A stretch of DNA of 64,000 bases from Cudoniella acicularis (GCA_013054445.1 JAAMPI010000013.1:1-64000); one strand, 5' to 3'. Numbered from the stretch's first letter, positions 38,718 to 50,570 are shown. The notes: generated from the sequence alone by a model not told the origin. Numbers and translations are program-made.

Positions 38718-41193
38718 TCACTCGAGAACTATTGTCTTCGAGGACGGACTTGCCGCTATGAACTCTTCAATATATATTCTGCCCACTCCAAGTCGGTAAG
38801 CAATCTCGTCTCGTCTACCAATCAACATCATGTTGAATAATTTTTTCCCGATTTTCCATGGATTGTTCCCATAGCTGCGTTGCCACCAAAACTTACGCTC
38901 CTGCAAGACAGATATCGCGACAAATTAAAATTCACCTGTTGATATACGCTGGCCAGTTGGTAGGTTCTGCTCGATCCAATGTCTTGGCATATCAACACTT
39001 CCTATAAATTCTCCTGTGTCACTATGGATGCTGACGTAGCGATACGGAGACATTCTCTGGTCTGCGGTTTCCGCTCCGTACCACTGCTGGTGTAAAGTCT
39101 CGTCGAAAGCTAATCCAAAGAGCGCGGAATAGGCAACAAATAAGAGTCTGCCTGGCTTTCCGTACGCTTTCGCCTGTCCGTCTTTAAACTCGACCTCATC
39201 TTCTCGATATCTTGGTGCTGATTCCTGTTCTTCGGCGTCATTCTCATTACCAAGTAAACTCTTTTCGACATTGACCTTTCGAACACAGCCGCTCTTGTCA
39301 TGGACAAACCAATCGATCAAGGAACGGGTCTCGAAATTGTAGAAGACAGGTGCTTCCGCAGAAGCCTAACTCCAGGTCGGAAAAGTAATATTTCCCTTGA
39401 GACTTGTTACTTTCGGCATCCCAGTATGTCGCCATAAAAGAGATTGGTCGAAATGCTTTTCAGGCAACCCGTATATAAAATTACTGGCATATGGACTTGC
39501 TGGAATACGTTTCGCAACTCCCGAGAAGACACTCAACGAGTCAGAACGGTACCTGAGACGCCTCCAGCTGTAAGTATTCACAATACTTAGATAATCTTTT
39601 AGCGACACGTCATGGCGATCAAGTCTGTAAATCCTTCCACAAAAATCGGTCCCAGATGCATCTAGTCCTTGTATCAAGTCGCCTTCTTCATCCATCTGCC
39701 CCCGATTACAAGTGAGGGTTACTCTTCGTGTTGTGAAATAGAGCAGATGCGTGGATAGCATTCGTTCTTGATAGGTCCAGCCTCGAGTATTCTAAATTGA
39801 TCTCGCGATGAGAGTTGAGGTGGTTGGGTTAGAATTACTGCGTAATTCCACTACTCCGAGATCGAGGCCAAAGGTTTTTACATCTCGTGGCCAGTGGAAA
39901 ACTCCTGGTAGGCCACTTTCGGCATCTTCTCCAGCTGCGACCAGAGTCATAACAGCCGACGAGTAGATTTCCTTCATAATACCAATCTGCCTTTTCTTAT
40001 CTTCAGGGTCGTCTTGTATAATGCACAAGCTGTCAACCCAAAGATACTGCTCATTGAGCTCCCAACAGACTCTAATTGCGTCCTCAATTGTATGAGATAG
40101 GGACGAACCAAGAGAATTTGCCTTGGGCTTCACCCCATACATAACTCAAAGCCAAGTATCTCGGAGACGAAGGAGCGTCCACGATACGACATTCATTGAC
40201 ATCAACAAGTCGTAATCCAGGCAGTAGTTTGGTGGTAATTGGTTTGCAAGCTTCGCCATGATGGGCCTCACAATCAGCCAGTCTCTCTTTCACTTGTGTA
40301 AGATCTGCCCAAGCAGCAATCTCATGCTTCGTGACCTCGGTGGGTTGTTGTGAATCTGTGATATCTTGTATTTGAAGCCTCCCCAATGGAGCCATTTTTC
40401 ACTGGCCTTCTTCCTTCAGCCAGACAAGAAGCCATAAAAACGACCTTAGCACCCCCATTTGTCCGAGGGACTCTTGTCTTCGCTTCACAAGCTCTGGTTC
40501 GTTCTCAAGTTTGATCTGCAGGCCGAATCTCCATCCCTCAGAGGGCCACAATTTATCACGTCCTTCAGCCGATACATATTCAATAGCCTCTTTTAAGATC
40601 GAGCATCTTGTACTCAAATTTTCCGGTTCTCCTTTCCAACCATCTTCCTTCCATTCTTGCTCAATGGTACACCAAACTAGATCACAGAGCCCGCAATTTT
40701 TGCGCAGCCTGATATTCTCGATCAAGTCAAAGTCTTTCCGACCAAAAGAGTCTCGACAGCGAAGGTAATGCATCCATCCCGCTTCCTGGAATGTTGAGCA
40801 AAGTAAACCTCCTGCAGATAGGTCCTCATCAAACTTCGCGCAGGGACATTTGAGTGCCGGTTCCTCTTCTTCAAGTTTCTGAGTATGGCTAATTGCTGGA
40901 GATGGCTTCAAAAGGCGTAGCTGGCGAGCGAATTCTGACTCTGGTTCTTCAAATGCTTCATTCTCCGGGTTCCCCTCAAGCTCCGGGTAGAAGTCGGCCG
41001 AGTTGGCTTCTGATCTCGCAAATCGGGAGAAAGAGCTGCATCTACTACCAAGTGGGAAGTGGTCTGGTATTTTATCGTCGACGGAATAAGTAGACGCTCT
41101 GTATGTTTGGTGCTCAGTATCGGAACTGTTTAGATCCAAATCCGGGCGAGGGATTGGTCGCTCAAGTGCTGCTGGTTATTTTGATACTTCCAT
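38718..41193 (-). pseudogene. HET-domain (heterokaryon incompatibility) gene, multiply broken
   Basis: Relic of a HET-domain protein; intact members act in self/non-self recognition between hyphae. HET landmarks in order: YLALSYVWGEA, SHTIEDAIRVC, LWVDSLCIIQDD, IYSSAVMTLVAA, RGWTYQERMLS and FPTWS-AS. The frame is interrupted by TAA 41176-41178 (codon 6), TGA 40399-40401, TAG 39792-39794 (before NTRGWTYQER), TAG 39366-39368 (inside the usual SWSWAS motif) and TAA 38925-38927. A frame change near 40110-40140, after SYVWGEA, has probably also lost part of the region before the DAI helix. The two TAG codons sit where the family has Trp, and the TGA is probably another lost Trp. The final 68 codons to 38718 are still in the original frame. 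No fragment retains a full HET domain. Confidence 0.88.
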
Positions 41194-41682
41194 GTTAGGA
41201 ATTGCCTGAAAACCTTCTTAATTTCTAGTGTTTTCCTTTCATTCTAGGATTCTTCAAGTGCGAGGGGAGAGTAAAATATTTGAATATTTCCTTGACATTT
41301 TTTGGAAGTGCAGAGAGTGAACGAACTACAACGATGCGCGGTGGAGGTTGGAGACACGGAGAGAAGGTACGGCACAAATAAATGTTATTGAGACAGAACC
41401 CAGACCGCCCGAGAAGCCAGAGTTTATATAGGGAATGCTATCGCTGCAACATTACAAGATCTCACTTGAGTTCCAGCGAGGTGGATGTTGAAGACGGCGC
41501 GTCCTAAGACGGCTGACTATATCTAGGTACGCGCCAAGGTGGGGGCCATCACACGTGATATCTCTTGATTTATTGTGGACAGAAGAAACACTAAGATCTC
41601 ACTTGAGCCTTGCTATAGTTTTAGATTAAGTTAAATCATTAAGGAGTTAAATTCCCTTAATTATTTCGCTCTTCCTTATTCA
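41194..41682. other. Spacer between the HET relic and the Zn2Cys6 factor
   Basis: 489 bases of 5' flank of the HET relic and 3' flank of the factor. It includes an ACACGTGA site near 41552. No gene is supported. Confidence 0.5.
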
Positions 41683-43166
41683 TTACAACTTCTCCGCCGA
41701 GTCCAGCAATCTTCCCACGCCGAGCTTGCCCGCAAACTCCTCACTCATCCCTCTAATCAAAATTCTCATCCGACCGATACAATTCCTAGGTAACCAGACC
41801 GAATACTTCGCCGGATAGAGCGGCACAACCACCAAAACAAGAGCGTAAAAATGGATAGTCAAAGCTAGTTCGCTATCCGTTTGAGGAACTTGCCTCAATT
41901 CAATCCAAAACATCCAGGATCGCAGCCATGCTAGTCGGTGATAGGAATCAGATTCAGATTCGCAAGAGAGGGAGATCGCTGAGTCGATTGACCAAGCAAG
42001 CCGTTCCAAATCCCAAAATCCTATTGTGCGCCATTCGGATGGACCAATAACAAGACGTACAGCTCCAATTGAGTCTATGATTTCTTTGACTCGCAATTGC
42101 ATCAAAGCCTTATTTTTAGGAAGAGGCTTTGTGTCTGAGTCGGCGCTCGATACGTAATTTCGAACTTGATAGCGGGAGCTGAGTAGCTCGGGAAAGATAG
42201 TGGCCAGTTTGTTGTTGCGAATATATGACAAGGCCTATATCATTTAGCGTTGGCTTTCTATTCAGAAAACTCTGTCATGTCCTTTGTTCAACGAACCTGT
42301 GAGAATCCCTTAACGAATATTAATCGTTGCTCCCTGCAGAGGTCATTTTAGAAAACTCTGCTGCGAAGAACTAGAATATGGGAGTCAAAGCGGGAGACTT
42401 ACCAACCCTCTGCCGTGCTTGCCAAAATAATTGATGCAGTCACAATAGCGTCCGCATTTGAGGGACAAACGTTGTCAATCTCAGTTTGCAACTTTTTCAG
42501 CGCAAGATAGTTGTGCTTTATGCAAACATCCTTCGAGGCCTCTGCTTCCGTTGCCTGGTGATGAACATAGGCACCAAAACTGACTAGTGCATATTTGATG
42601 CAATCATATTTTGCTGCTAGATGGTTGTACCTAAAGAGAGTGTTAATCAAATTCTTGCCTGAATTTTAAGATGTCATACCTTGGCAAAAAGCTCTGGGAT
42701 ATTGTGAGCGACACGCTGCGTGGCATTGGTCTTTTTGCCACGATTTGGCAGGATTGTTGAACAATTGATACTGCAGCGGAGGAAATACCTCGATGGTGTG
42801 GAGCACAGTAATAAGCTGTGTGCTTCTGTGGCAAATTACTGGCTGCCCAGACCTGTTGTGTCACTGGAGGTAAAAACGTTAATGCCACTTGTGAGGCGTT
42901 CGGCTCTCCATGAAGTGTACTCGTCGTATAAAGACATTCTCTACCGAGGCGGATGCAATTGCGACTATTTGCTTTGTCAGTGACCCCAAACTAATACACA
43001 ACACAATTTTAATAGACCAGTGCTTGCAGGGAGCTCTCTTTGCTAGTTTAATAGTTGAGCGCTAGGAGGCTTACCAATAAGGCATACGCTCATCGCAGCG
43101 TACGCGGCGTGTTTTGCAGGTGTCGCAACCACTCCTAGATCTTTTTTGATGTTGCTTTCGGTGCAT
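41683..43166 (-). CDS. Zn2Cys6 fungal transcription factor
   Basis: Binuclear zinc-cluster regulator of 397 residues with unknown target genes. Five exons: 43166-43075, 42964-42680, 42630-42403, 42333-42297 and 41683-42234. Introns are 110, 49, 69 and 62 bases and every phase matches. The cluster begins at residue 14 and is split by intron 1; only the acceptor CAAATAG yields the exact spacing C-x2-C-x6-C-x6-C-x2-C-x6-C (CDTCKTRRVRC, then PYCRNC, then GREC). The remainder resembles the fungal-specific C-terminal domain, with helices around YNHLAAKYDCIKYALVSFG, TASIILAS and LRSWMFWIELRQ, though it is short. Ab initio predictors are likely to misjoin it because exon 4 is only 37 bases. It lies beside the HET and kinase relics but shows no stop or frameshift after splicing. 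Confidence 0.88.
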
Positions 43167-44281
43167 TTTGGGGAGGGTCAGTGATCAATGTATTTTCACA
43201 ACCAAACGAGATCTTCATACTGTCCTTCAACTCCAGCAGAGTGAAAACTGGTAAGATATGCACAAAGATCCAGTGGAACAGTTTAAATTTGAATCTCAAA
43301 TCTCGCTCACCAAACGTGGGGCTGACATTTGCCATCGAAGCTGAAGTCAGTCCTGGGTGAAGACCTTGTCCCGAGACTCATATAGACATGGAATTAGTCT
43401 CCGGACACGCCGATTGGAGAACCTTATGAACGATCTTTGGAATGTAGAAGTATTAGAAGAGCTCTTGGTCACTTGCAAGGCTCTCTAAATCAGGCGCAAA
43501 AAGGGGAAGCTGCATGTGTGCTGACAGGTTCGGGTCTCTGACTGTTGTAAGCTTTGCAAGGTTCTTTTGGAAACAACGAATTATACGAGTGCATCGTAAG
43601 GCTGACAAATGAAAATTCTTGACATGACAAAGCGCACAATTGGAAAATGCGAGAATTGAATCAAGTCAATAACTGAAGGTCATAGACGAAGTCTCAGGAT
43701 GCTAGTCGAACTGACATTGTCAAGTGGAATCAGCAGCTAAAATTGGCTTTGACTTTAGAAACCTGGAAGACTTGCTTGGGATTTTCTTTTTTGCAAAATT
43801 GATTTGTGGGATCGCGAGCAAGTCTCGGTGGTACCATGTCTCTACTCTCATGACTCAGATTGAAAGTGCCTTGCACGACGCACTTGCGAAAGTGGCCAGA
43901 GTACGAGAACTTTCAAAGCCTGGATTTAGGACAAAAGCAAGCCAGCATGATTCCAATCCTGAGAGTTTTTAAAGTCACTGTGGGGTGATGTATTTCAGCT
44001 CTGCAAAGTGTTCGAAGACCGGTGTCTTACATTCTGAAAGTATAGAGCTAACTGAGTCGAAAAACCAATCGAATAATTCTTGTTTTCCGATGCCTGGAGC
44101 CTTAACCCCTAATTGGGTGCAGATACGCTCTCCTTGCCCTAGGAGGCATCGGGAAAGATTCTCGATCTTTTGTCAGTAGCTTTTCAATAACTGCTTCTGC
44201 ATCGCAGTATCTTGGAAATTCTCCAGGCCGTGAATGTCTTTCTATAATGGTTTATATACTACAAGGGCCAAATGCTATCGA
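43167..44281. other. Spacer upstream of the Zn2Cys6 factor
   Basis: 1.1 kb holding the factor's promoter and the 3' flank of alg9. The plus frame 43724-43972 is featureless and not called. Confidence 0.45.
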
Positions 44282-46280
44282 TCATGTTGGAACTTTACGT
44301 TTCAACAGACAGTGCTTCCCCCACTTCCGTCGATATTTCTCGGGGATCACAGCAAGATCTGGAAGCCATATCGTCCGAGGCAAAATGTGCGTCTTTGATG
44401 CGTCAAGAAATGGCTCACAAGATACAGGCTCCCAATTCTTTTCGTCGAGGATGTAATGTGGTTCAAGATCAGACGCAGTCGAGTCAGGGTAATATGTATC
44501 CACTAAGAAGTGGCAAGTACGAAGATCAACCTAACCCCGCATTAGTAGCACCCACATCAGAAGATGAAAGACTTACATATTTGCCCATATCCTCAATATT
44601 CTGGTCATTCATGCCTGATGGCATGAGCCAAGCTCCAGACCAAAATCCATATCCAGTTTTGGCCTCGGAAAAGGCCCCTGGGAGGAGACCATCGAATTCG
44701 CTCTTGATAAATTTGGCTCGCATATCATTTGGCAGATGGTATTGATTGGGGAACCTGTACCATTCTTTACCAAAACAGACAGAATCGCCGCGCATTCCTA
44801 TTGTTCCATTTTGAAGTGGTTCATAGATCTTCAATGGAGCTGAGTATGCCGTGTAGACACCATAAATCCTTGCAACACCAAGATCTATAGATCCGATGAT
44901 GATCGTGCTGACGATGAATAACTTCAACCTTGCTGGGATTTTCCCAGCGAGTGTTTTGGGGTTTGCCGATCCGAAAGCTGCAAGAATGATATGGAGTGCC
45001 ATGGCAGCGTTGAGTGCTAACGCTGGGTACGCTGGATACATGAATCGCTCCTCCTTGTGTGGCTGGAAGCTAAATATGCCCAGCCAGAGATAGAACGGAG
45101 TCATAAAAATAATACTGCGGAGGCCGGTAACAGCCCCGCCTTCCTGGGGACCTTTCGAGAAGATTTTCTTGATTGTGAAAAGTGGTAGAGCAGCAACGGC
45201 CAGTACGAACCATATATTGAAGTTGAGTAGCAAGTTTCGGATGTAGAAGTGCCACGGTTCTGTACCGTATATTTCTGGACCCTTACCAGACCCGCTGAAA
45301 ATATTGTACAGAACGATATTAAGGGGAACGACAACCATCTTCTTGTAAAAGAACCCAGAAATGACAAATTCGAAGAACTATGCCTGAAGTTAGCTGGAAA
45401 TCAAAGCTTTGCTCCACCTGACTTACTAAAACGAGAAGTGCAGCCACGGTTCCTCTCAAGAACCGCAAGACTACATCTACCAAGGCATCTTTGCTGCTCA
45501 AAAAAGCAAAAGATATTTCTTCGAAGAGGAAAGGGGCAGATAGCGCCATTGCAAATGGCCACCCTAGGACCCCACCAATAGCAAAACAGAATATGCCTTG
45601 CGCAGTCTTGAGGCCTCCTCTCCAATTCATAAAATTTGCCATTCCCATCATTGTTGCGTACATGGCGAAACTCGATGGCAGGAAAGCTGCAGATGCGTGG
45701 AACATGCCAGGGCTGAAGATCATGGACATCATGAAGAAAATAGCGATTCGAGGGTTCAGTATATTGTTTATAACTCGAAACATTTGTGTTTGGCAGAGAG
45801 CGCAGATGAAAGCGAGAGCATATCGGATGAAATAGAACTCGCCGACCTAGAGTGGAATTAGCACATTTCCCGGGAAACTCATGGAGTGTTCTTACTTTGC
45901 TCGAGTAAGGAAGCAGACGCCTAAAGCTCCCAATTAAGGCATGGAAGGCTATGTAGAGCCAGCTTCGAATCGCGTACTCCGGCGAGTACTCCCAAGTCTG
46001 CAATCCATAGCCGTGGCTCAGGTAATGTGTCGGCTCCCAATAATTGAACGTCTCATCACAGTCCTGTATCGGCGCATACAGTGCAGCGAGTATATTCGCT
46101 CCCAGAAAAACGTAGAAGGCGCCAATTGGCTTTACGGCAAAGGGGGTGGGAGGTCTAGGGGTGAGGAGGACAATCAGTACACGAATACGGCTGGGGAGAG
46201 CAAAGGGGTTGAACTTACTTCCTCTTTAGCGGTACTGAACCTGGACCTCCAGCAGGAGCTCTGGCTGTCCTCGGAGGCAT
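44282..46280 (-). CDS. alg9: Alpha-1,2-mannosyltransferase Alg9
   Basis: ER membrane enzyme that adds the seventh and ninth mannoses to the dolichol-linked N-glycan precursor, using dolichol-phosphate mannose. Five exons: 46280-46219, 46154-45896, 45846-45427, 45377-44577 and 44530-44282. The introns are 46-64 bases and the spliced frame is 597 codons. The first luminal loop has the GT-C catalytic acidic motif CDETFNYWEP and THYLSHGYGLQTWEYSP, typical of the family. Several hydrophobic spans follow (around FMMSMIFSP, YATMMGMANFMNW, CFAIGGVLGWPFAMAL, FVLAVAALPLF and TPFYLWLGIF). The HKEERFMYPAYP motif lies on a late luminal loop. The C-terminal domain (VDTYYPDS and REKYRRKWG-like KYRRKWGKHC) is conserved too. 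Head to head with naf1, 223 bases apart. Confidence 0.95.
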
Positions 46281-46503
46281 TTTGACAATTTTCTGCCACG
46301 ATGCAACTATTTTTCAGGATGGCGTTGACACATGTCTTGCGGTGCTTTCAGTAGCTATGACATCGCCAAAGGGATCCCTGTCCATGCAGCGGCGCTAGCG
46401 ATTGCAGCTTCGAAAATTATTTTGAAGATGCGGACAGAGCACTCGGAGAACTTCTTATTCACATCCATTCACAGTATTCATTTCAAAAAGATCCACTTCC
46501 ACT
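46281..46503. promoter_or_regulatory. Compact shared promoter, alg9 and naf1
   Basis: Only 223 bases separate the two start codons, so the promoters must overlap or be bidirectional. No specific element was identified. Confidence 0.6.
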
Positions 46504-48435
46504 ATGGATAACGAGAAGATGGACTTGGATAGTACTAGTCGCATTCCTACTGGACCCGATCTTACCATGGACAATGCGGAACATGCATCTTTAGGAAAAG
46601 GCGTTGTACCAGAAATTCCGACACCAGTTGCGGGTGTCCCAGACATTCAAATGGAGACGGAAGCTTCAGATGCTCTCGATACGCCACCGCTCACCAGCGG
46701 TTTGGAGGCACTCTTAGGAGGCCTGAACCAGCCAATTAACTCCACTGAAAATATACCAACACTGGCCCCTCTCGAAGACCTACCACTTGTTGAAAAGAAC
46801 TCAATCGATGCGCTGACGGCCCCTCTTCCTCTCAGCAGCGAGCGCACCGCCATCGAATCTGCAGTACCTACTCATGCACCCAAGGTTATAACCGAAAGCG
46901 TCCTTGAGCAACCTGAGCCGACTAATGCTTCCCCAATTGAAACCGAGCAGCCAGCAGCCAGCTCTACGGCTATTGAAGGTACACCTGCAGATGAAGAACA
47001 CCCAGAATGGGAGATTGATTCGTCCCCGATTGAGTCTTCATCGGACGATTCTTCTAGCGACGACAGCTCCTCGGACGATGAAAGCGATGAAGGTGATAGC
47101 GGATACAAGCTTTTAAGTCCCGAAGAACAAGCCCGAATTTTAATGGAAGGAGATGGAGGCTCAGATGATGAAGGCGGTACAAAAGGCGCCAAAGGCTCTG
47201 GCTCCCAGTTGAGAACAAAAAACGAGATTCCTGAAGTAGTCATCCCAAAGCCAGACGTGACAATCACACCGGCAATGCCAATTGAGGTACTGGGAAGCGT
47301 TGAGACAATGGTCGAAAATACTGTGCTCATCAAGGCCCAGACCTCCGGAGAATACAGAGTACTTGAGAGTGGATCTGTTCTCTGCTTGGAGGATAGGAGT
47401 GTGATAGGTGTAGTATCAGAAACCATTGGCCGGGTTGAACAGCCATTCTATTCCATCTTGTTCACCAATGACGGTGAAATTGCAGAAGCTGGACTCTCAC
47501 TTGGAACCGAGGTATTTTACTCGGCACAACATTCTACATATGTCTTCACACAGGCCTTGAAAGCTTTCAAAGGATCCGATGCTTCGAACTTACATGACGA
47601 GGAGATTGGAGAAGAGGAGATGGAGTTTTCTGATGATGAAGCTGAGATGGAACACAAGCGGAGAGTCAAGCAGCAGCGCGCAGATCGAAGAGGTGGGAAG
47701 ATGCAACAAAATGGAGGCTCGGGTCGAGGTGGTATTCCTTTGCAACAGCAACAAACAGTTTATGATCCAAGCAAGAGTATAAGTTATGATGATGCTGACG
47801 ATGATGGTCCATACAAACCTCTTGCAAGACCTGCTGGTTACGCGGATTCGGTTGGGCGTATTGAAGCCCCTCAAGAAGGTTCGTATCAAGGTGGAGTCAA
47901 TGGACATTCAAACAATTACAACAGAGATCAATTTCGAGGGAGAGGAAGAGGCGATCGAGGAAGAGGCCGTGGTGACAGAGGGAGAGGAAGGGGTGGGCAT
48001 CAAGATCGACGTGGTAATGGTTATTCCCAACCGCCCCAAAATCGCTCGAACCAAGCATATCCGCCTCAGAGCCCGTCTTCGAATTTCTCACAACAGCAGT
48101 TTCAGCTTCCAACAAACGGGTTCTCCCAGAATCCTCAAACCTCACAAAACTCTCCAGTCACATCTACAGGTTATGCCAGCACAGAGTACTCGCCTCTTCA
48201 ACCTCAGTTGCCTCCTTGGCCACAGTTTTCACCTGGATTTCAACCGCCGCCTTTCCCATTACCCTTTCAAAATATGCAAAACGGTTGGCCAATGCCAAAC
48301 ATACCAAACATGCCATCACCGACATCAGGTGGGGCGTTCATCAACCCTGCGTTCTTCAACAACCCCCAAAATCCCTCGCCCAATCACTGGAACAATCAAG
48401 GACAACGAGGAGGCAGAGGGAGAGGTGGCTCCTAA
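46504..48435 (+). CDS. naf1: H/ACA snoRNP assembly factor Naf1
   Basis: Nuclear assembly factor for H/ACA RNPs (pseudouridylation guides and telomerase-type RNPs); it holds the dyskerin/Cbf5 complex and is later replaced by Gar1. Single exon, 643 residues. The N-terminal 250 residues are acidic and disordered, with a Ser/Asp tract at about residues 178-200. The Gar1/Naf1 beta-barrel domain spans about residues 257-350 (PIEVLGSVETMVENTVLI, then GSVLCLEDRSVIGVV, then GRVEQPFYSILF and GTEVFY). A Glu/Asp and Lys/Arg stretch follows. The C-terminus has RGRG/RGG-type repeats and a Gln/Pro/Asn-rich tail ending GGRGRGGS, as in fungal homologues. Antisense and shifted frames over the repeats are artefacts of composition. 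Confidence 0.94.
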   Translation: MDNEKMDLDSTSRIPTGPDLTMDNAEHASLGKGVVPEIPTPVAGVPDIQMETEASDALDTPPLTSGLEALLGGLNQPINSTENIPTLAPLEDLPLVEKNSIDALTAPLPLSSERTAIESAVPTHAPKVITESVLEQPEPTNASPIETEQPAASSTAIEGTPADEEHPEWEIDSSPIESSSDDSSSDDSSSDDESDEGDSGYKLLSPEEQARILMEGDGGSDDEGGTKGAKGSGSQLRTKNEIPEVVIPKPDVTITPAMPIEVLGSVETMVENTVLIKAQTSGEYRVLESGSVLCLEDRSVIGVVSETIGRVEQPFYSILFTNDGEIAEAGLSLGTEVFYSAQHSTYVFTQALKAFKGSDASNLHDEEIGEEEMEFSDDEAEMEHKRRVKQQRADRRGGKMQQNGGSGRGGIPLQQQQTVYDPSKSISYDDADDDGPYKPLARPAGYADSVGRIEAPQEGSYQGGVNGHSNNYNRDQFRGRGRGDRGRGRGDRGRGRGGHQDRRGNGYSQPPQNRSNQAYPPQSPSSNFSQQQFQLPTNGFSQNPQTSQNSPVTSTGYASTEYSPLQPQLPPWPQFSPGFQPPPFPLPFQNMQNGWPMPNIPNMPSPTSGGAFINPAFFNNPQNPSPNHWNNQGQRGGRGRGGS

Positions 48436-49084
48436 TGAACACCTGCTGGATTGTAGAATTAATGTATACTCGGTCAGTACTTACACACCCGCTGAGCTGC
48501 CATCTGGACACAAACGCTTCAGCTGAGTCACGTGGAACCAACCTCTTTTCCGCGTGAACAAAAGCAGATTGGAGCAATATCGGGAACAGTTATTAGATCA
48601 CAAAAGCTGAGCAAATGATACCCTAAAAGTGAGCAGCGGCGCAAATTTATTCTTCCCCTTTACCTGCTGCTTTGATCTAAGAACCCATACAATTCGTGAC
48701 ACTTATGTGATCATATTTCCTCCAAGTCAATATTTTCAATTAAACAATTGCACTGGAACCTCTATGAGGTCTGGACTTGGAATGAAGTCGTTCCTTTGAA
48801 AATATTCCTGATGCAGTCTCCTTTCGCTGTGCTTAGTTGTAATGGTGGTGGAGCCGGCTATCTTTAGCCCAAACAGGACAAAAGTTCCCTCCAACAGCCG
48901 ATAAGGTTATGCATCAACCCCGTTGTACACCAATTGCGGGGCACTCCCCCACTATGGCCCATTGACCTTATCGATCGAGCCTCTTGTCTTTGGTATACAT
49001 TCCGTTGATTCGAAGCATGTATTATTTGGACAGAACACTGACTCTAGCTTTTCCTCCTTTCCAATTCAAATTTTGAGGGGAAAA
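48436..49084. other. Spacer between naf1 and the DUF3445 gene
   Basis: 649 bases containing the naf1 3' flank and the DUF3445 promoter. A CACGTG site lies at about 48529-48534. No gene is supported. Confidence 0.5.
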
Positions 49085-50570
49085 ATGAGCGGAAACCATT
49101 TTCAAAACTACCGGGAATGGACTCAAGGCGCCATTGATCGCATCAGTTCCTTACTGACGATCGAGCAAGCTACCAATAGTCCGAAACTTATTTTATGCGC
49201 TTTGATTTTCTTGTACGCCTCAACATGCCTGCTCGTCCAAGCCACCAAATTCTTCAAGAAACCGGTCAATACCAGGGCTGCGACCCCGGATCTCGAGAAA
49301 CCAGCACACAAGCCGACTAAAGTGCCCCAGAGAAAGCCTGGAGGTAAACGATGTTTGCTGCAAGCTCATGAGTGACTGCTAAAATATTTGGCAGTCTGGG
49401 ATCCTGTAGAGTTCCGAAGGCCATATGCTCGACCAGCGCCAGATTGGAATGTTCATACGACGAAACCAAATCCATACCGCCCTTTCAGACATGGACCTTA
49501 CCACATCACCATGGGCCTTCGAAACATGCCGTGGGATGAGTGGATTGGTAAGTCTCTTGCCAGCTCCATGGGAAGGTACTTTAGCTGACGCCGAAAGAAC
49601 TTGACAACCATTACATGAAATATCACTCAGACAAAGCAAAAAGAATTGCTGAACGTGGATCAAAATGCTGTCATACCGACCCTGCAGCATTCGACGGGGC
49701 AATCGAGCTCCTTGAAGAATTTTGCTCTTACCTACCCGAGAGATACCCCTCTCTGTACCAACGCACGGCAGTCGGAATGAACAATTTGCTCACTGGCGAA
49801 ACATTCAATATCAAAGAGCGGCCTCTTGCAGAAGATCCAATGCAAATGGCTGCACGAATGGTCCAAGATGACTTGGCCATCATGTTTGAGAAAGAAGATG
49901 GCCAGTACTATCTCCTCGCTGGTTCCATTTTACTTGCCGGGTTTTGGAGACTTGAAGACAAGCTTGGCATGCCATTGAGCGAGATCCACACATCTGGAGA
50001 CGTCCCAGGCTACAAGGAGAAGTTGGAGAAAGGCATGATGAATTTCTTCAGGAGAGTGCAGCCCAACGGGCCCGTGCAACGTGTAAGCCCGCACTTTTCC
50101 TAACTAAGCAGTTCTCGCAGGGGACCTGAAGGCTACGTGCATACACTAATACGAAAAAGAACAACTACTTCATCCAAGTTGACGATGAGCTTCCCTGGTC
50201 TTCTTCTATCGGCGATGAAGACGGAGAGCCTGGAACGCTAGGCTGGTTCTCCGCTGAGAAGAATAAAGCGATCTCGCATCACTACTTCCGTTCCGAGCGT
50301 CAGACTTTACGCCGCCTCCCGCGAAGCGGTGGTGTAGTGTTCACGATCCGCACGTACTTTTTACCCATCACAGAGATTGCGGAAGAGCCTTACGTCCCGG
50401 GACGGCTTGCCAGTGCAGTCCGCAGTTGGGGTGAGGATGTAAGCAAGTACAAGGGGAAGGAGAAGTATGAGGAGGTTTTACTGGAATACTTGGATGCAAA
50501 GCACAAAGAGCAGGTTGAGGCAGGCTTAGATTTTGAGAAAGAGGATGAAATTGGGGCGTATCCGTTCTGA
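49085..50570 (+). CDS. Membrane-anchored DUF3445 protein, heme-dependent oxidative N-demethylase-like
   Basis: Member of the DUF3445 family; characterised bacterial relatives use heme to demethylate amines oxidatively. Four exons: 49085-49343, 49395-49547, 49598-50082 and 50160-50570, giving 435 residues with all phases consistent. A single hydrophobic helix (about residues 39-62, LILCALIFLYASTCLLVQA) follows a short N-terminus, so a membrane anchor is likely. The family core then follows: FRHGPYHITMGLRNM, WIELDNHYMKYHSDK, DGQYYLLAGSILLAGFWRLEDKLG, FIQVDDELPWSS and the helix RSERQTLRRLPRSGGVVFTIRTYF. The His in HGPYH/MGLR and that near HYFRSERQ are candidate heme or active-site residues, which is inference. 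The physiological substrate in fungi is not known to me. Confidence 0.82.

Noticed and set aside
40399..41139. HET gene N-terminal half as an intact stand-alone protein
   Set aside because: It has no ATG at its apparent start, the frame continues across the stop with family motifs, and it lacks the HET core.
46872..47426. 184-codon minus-strand frame in naf1
   Set aside because: Antisense of the acidic Naf1 region; Ser/Pro-rich by composition only.
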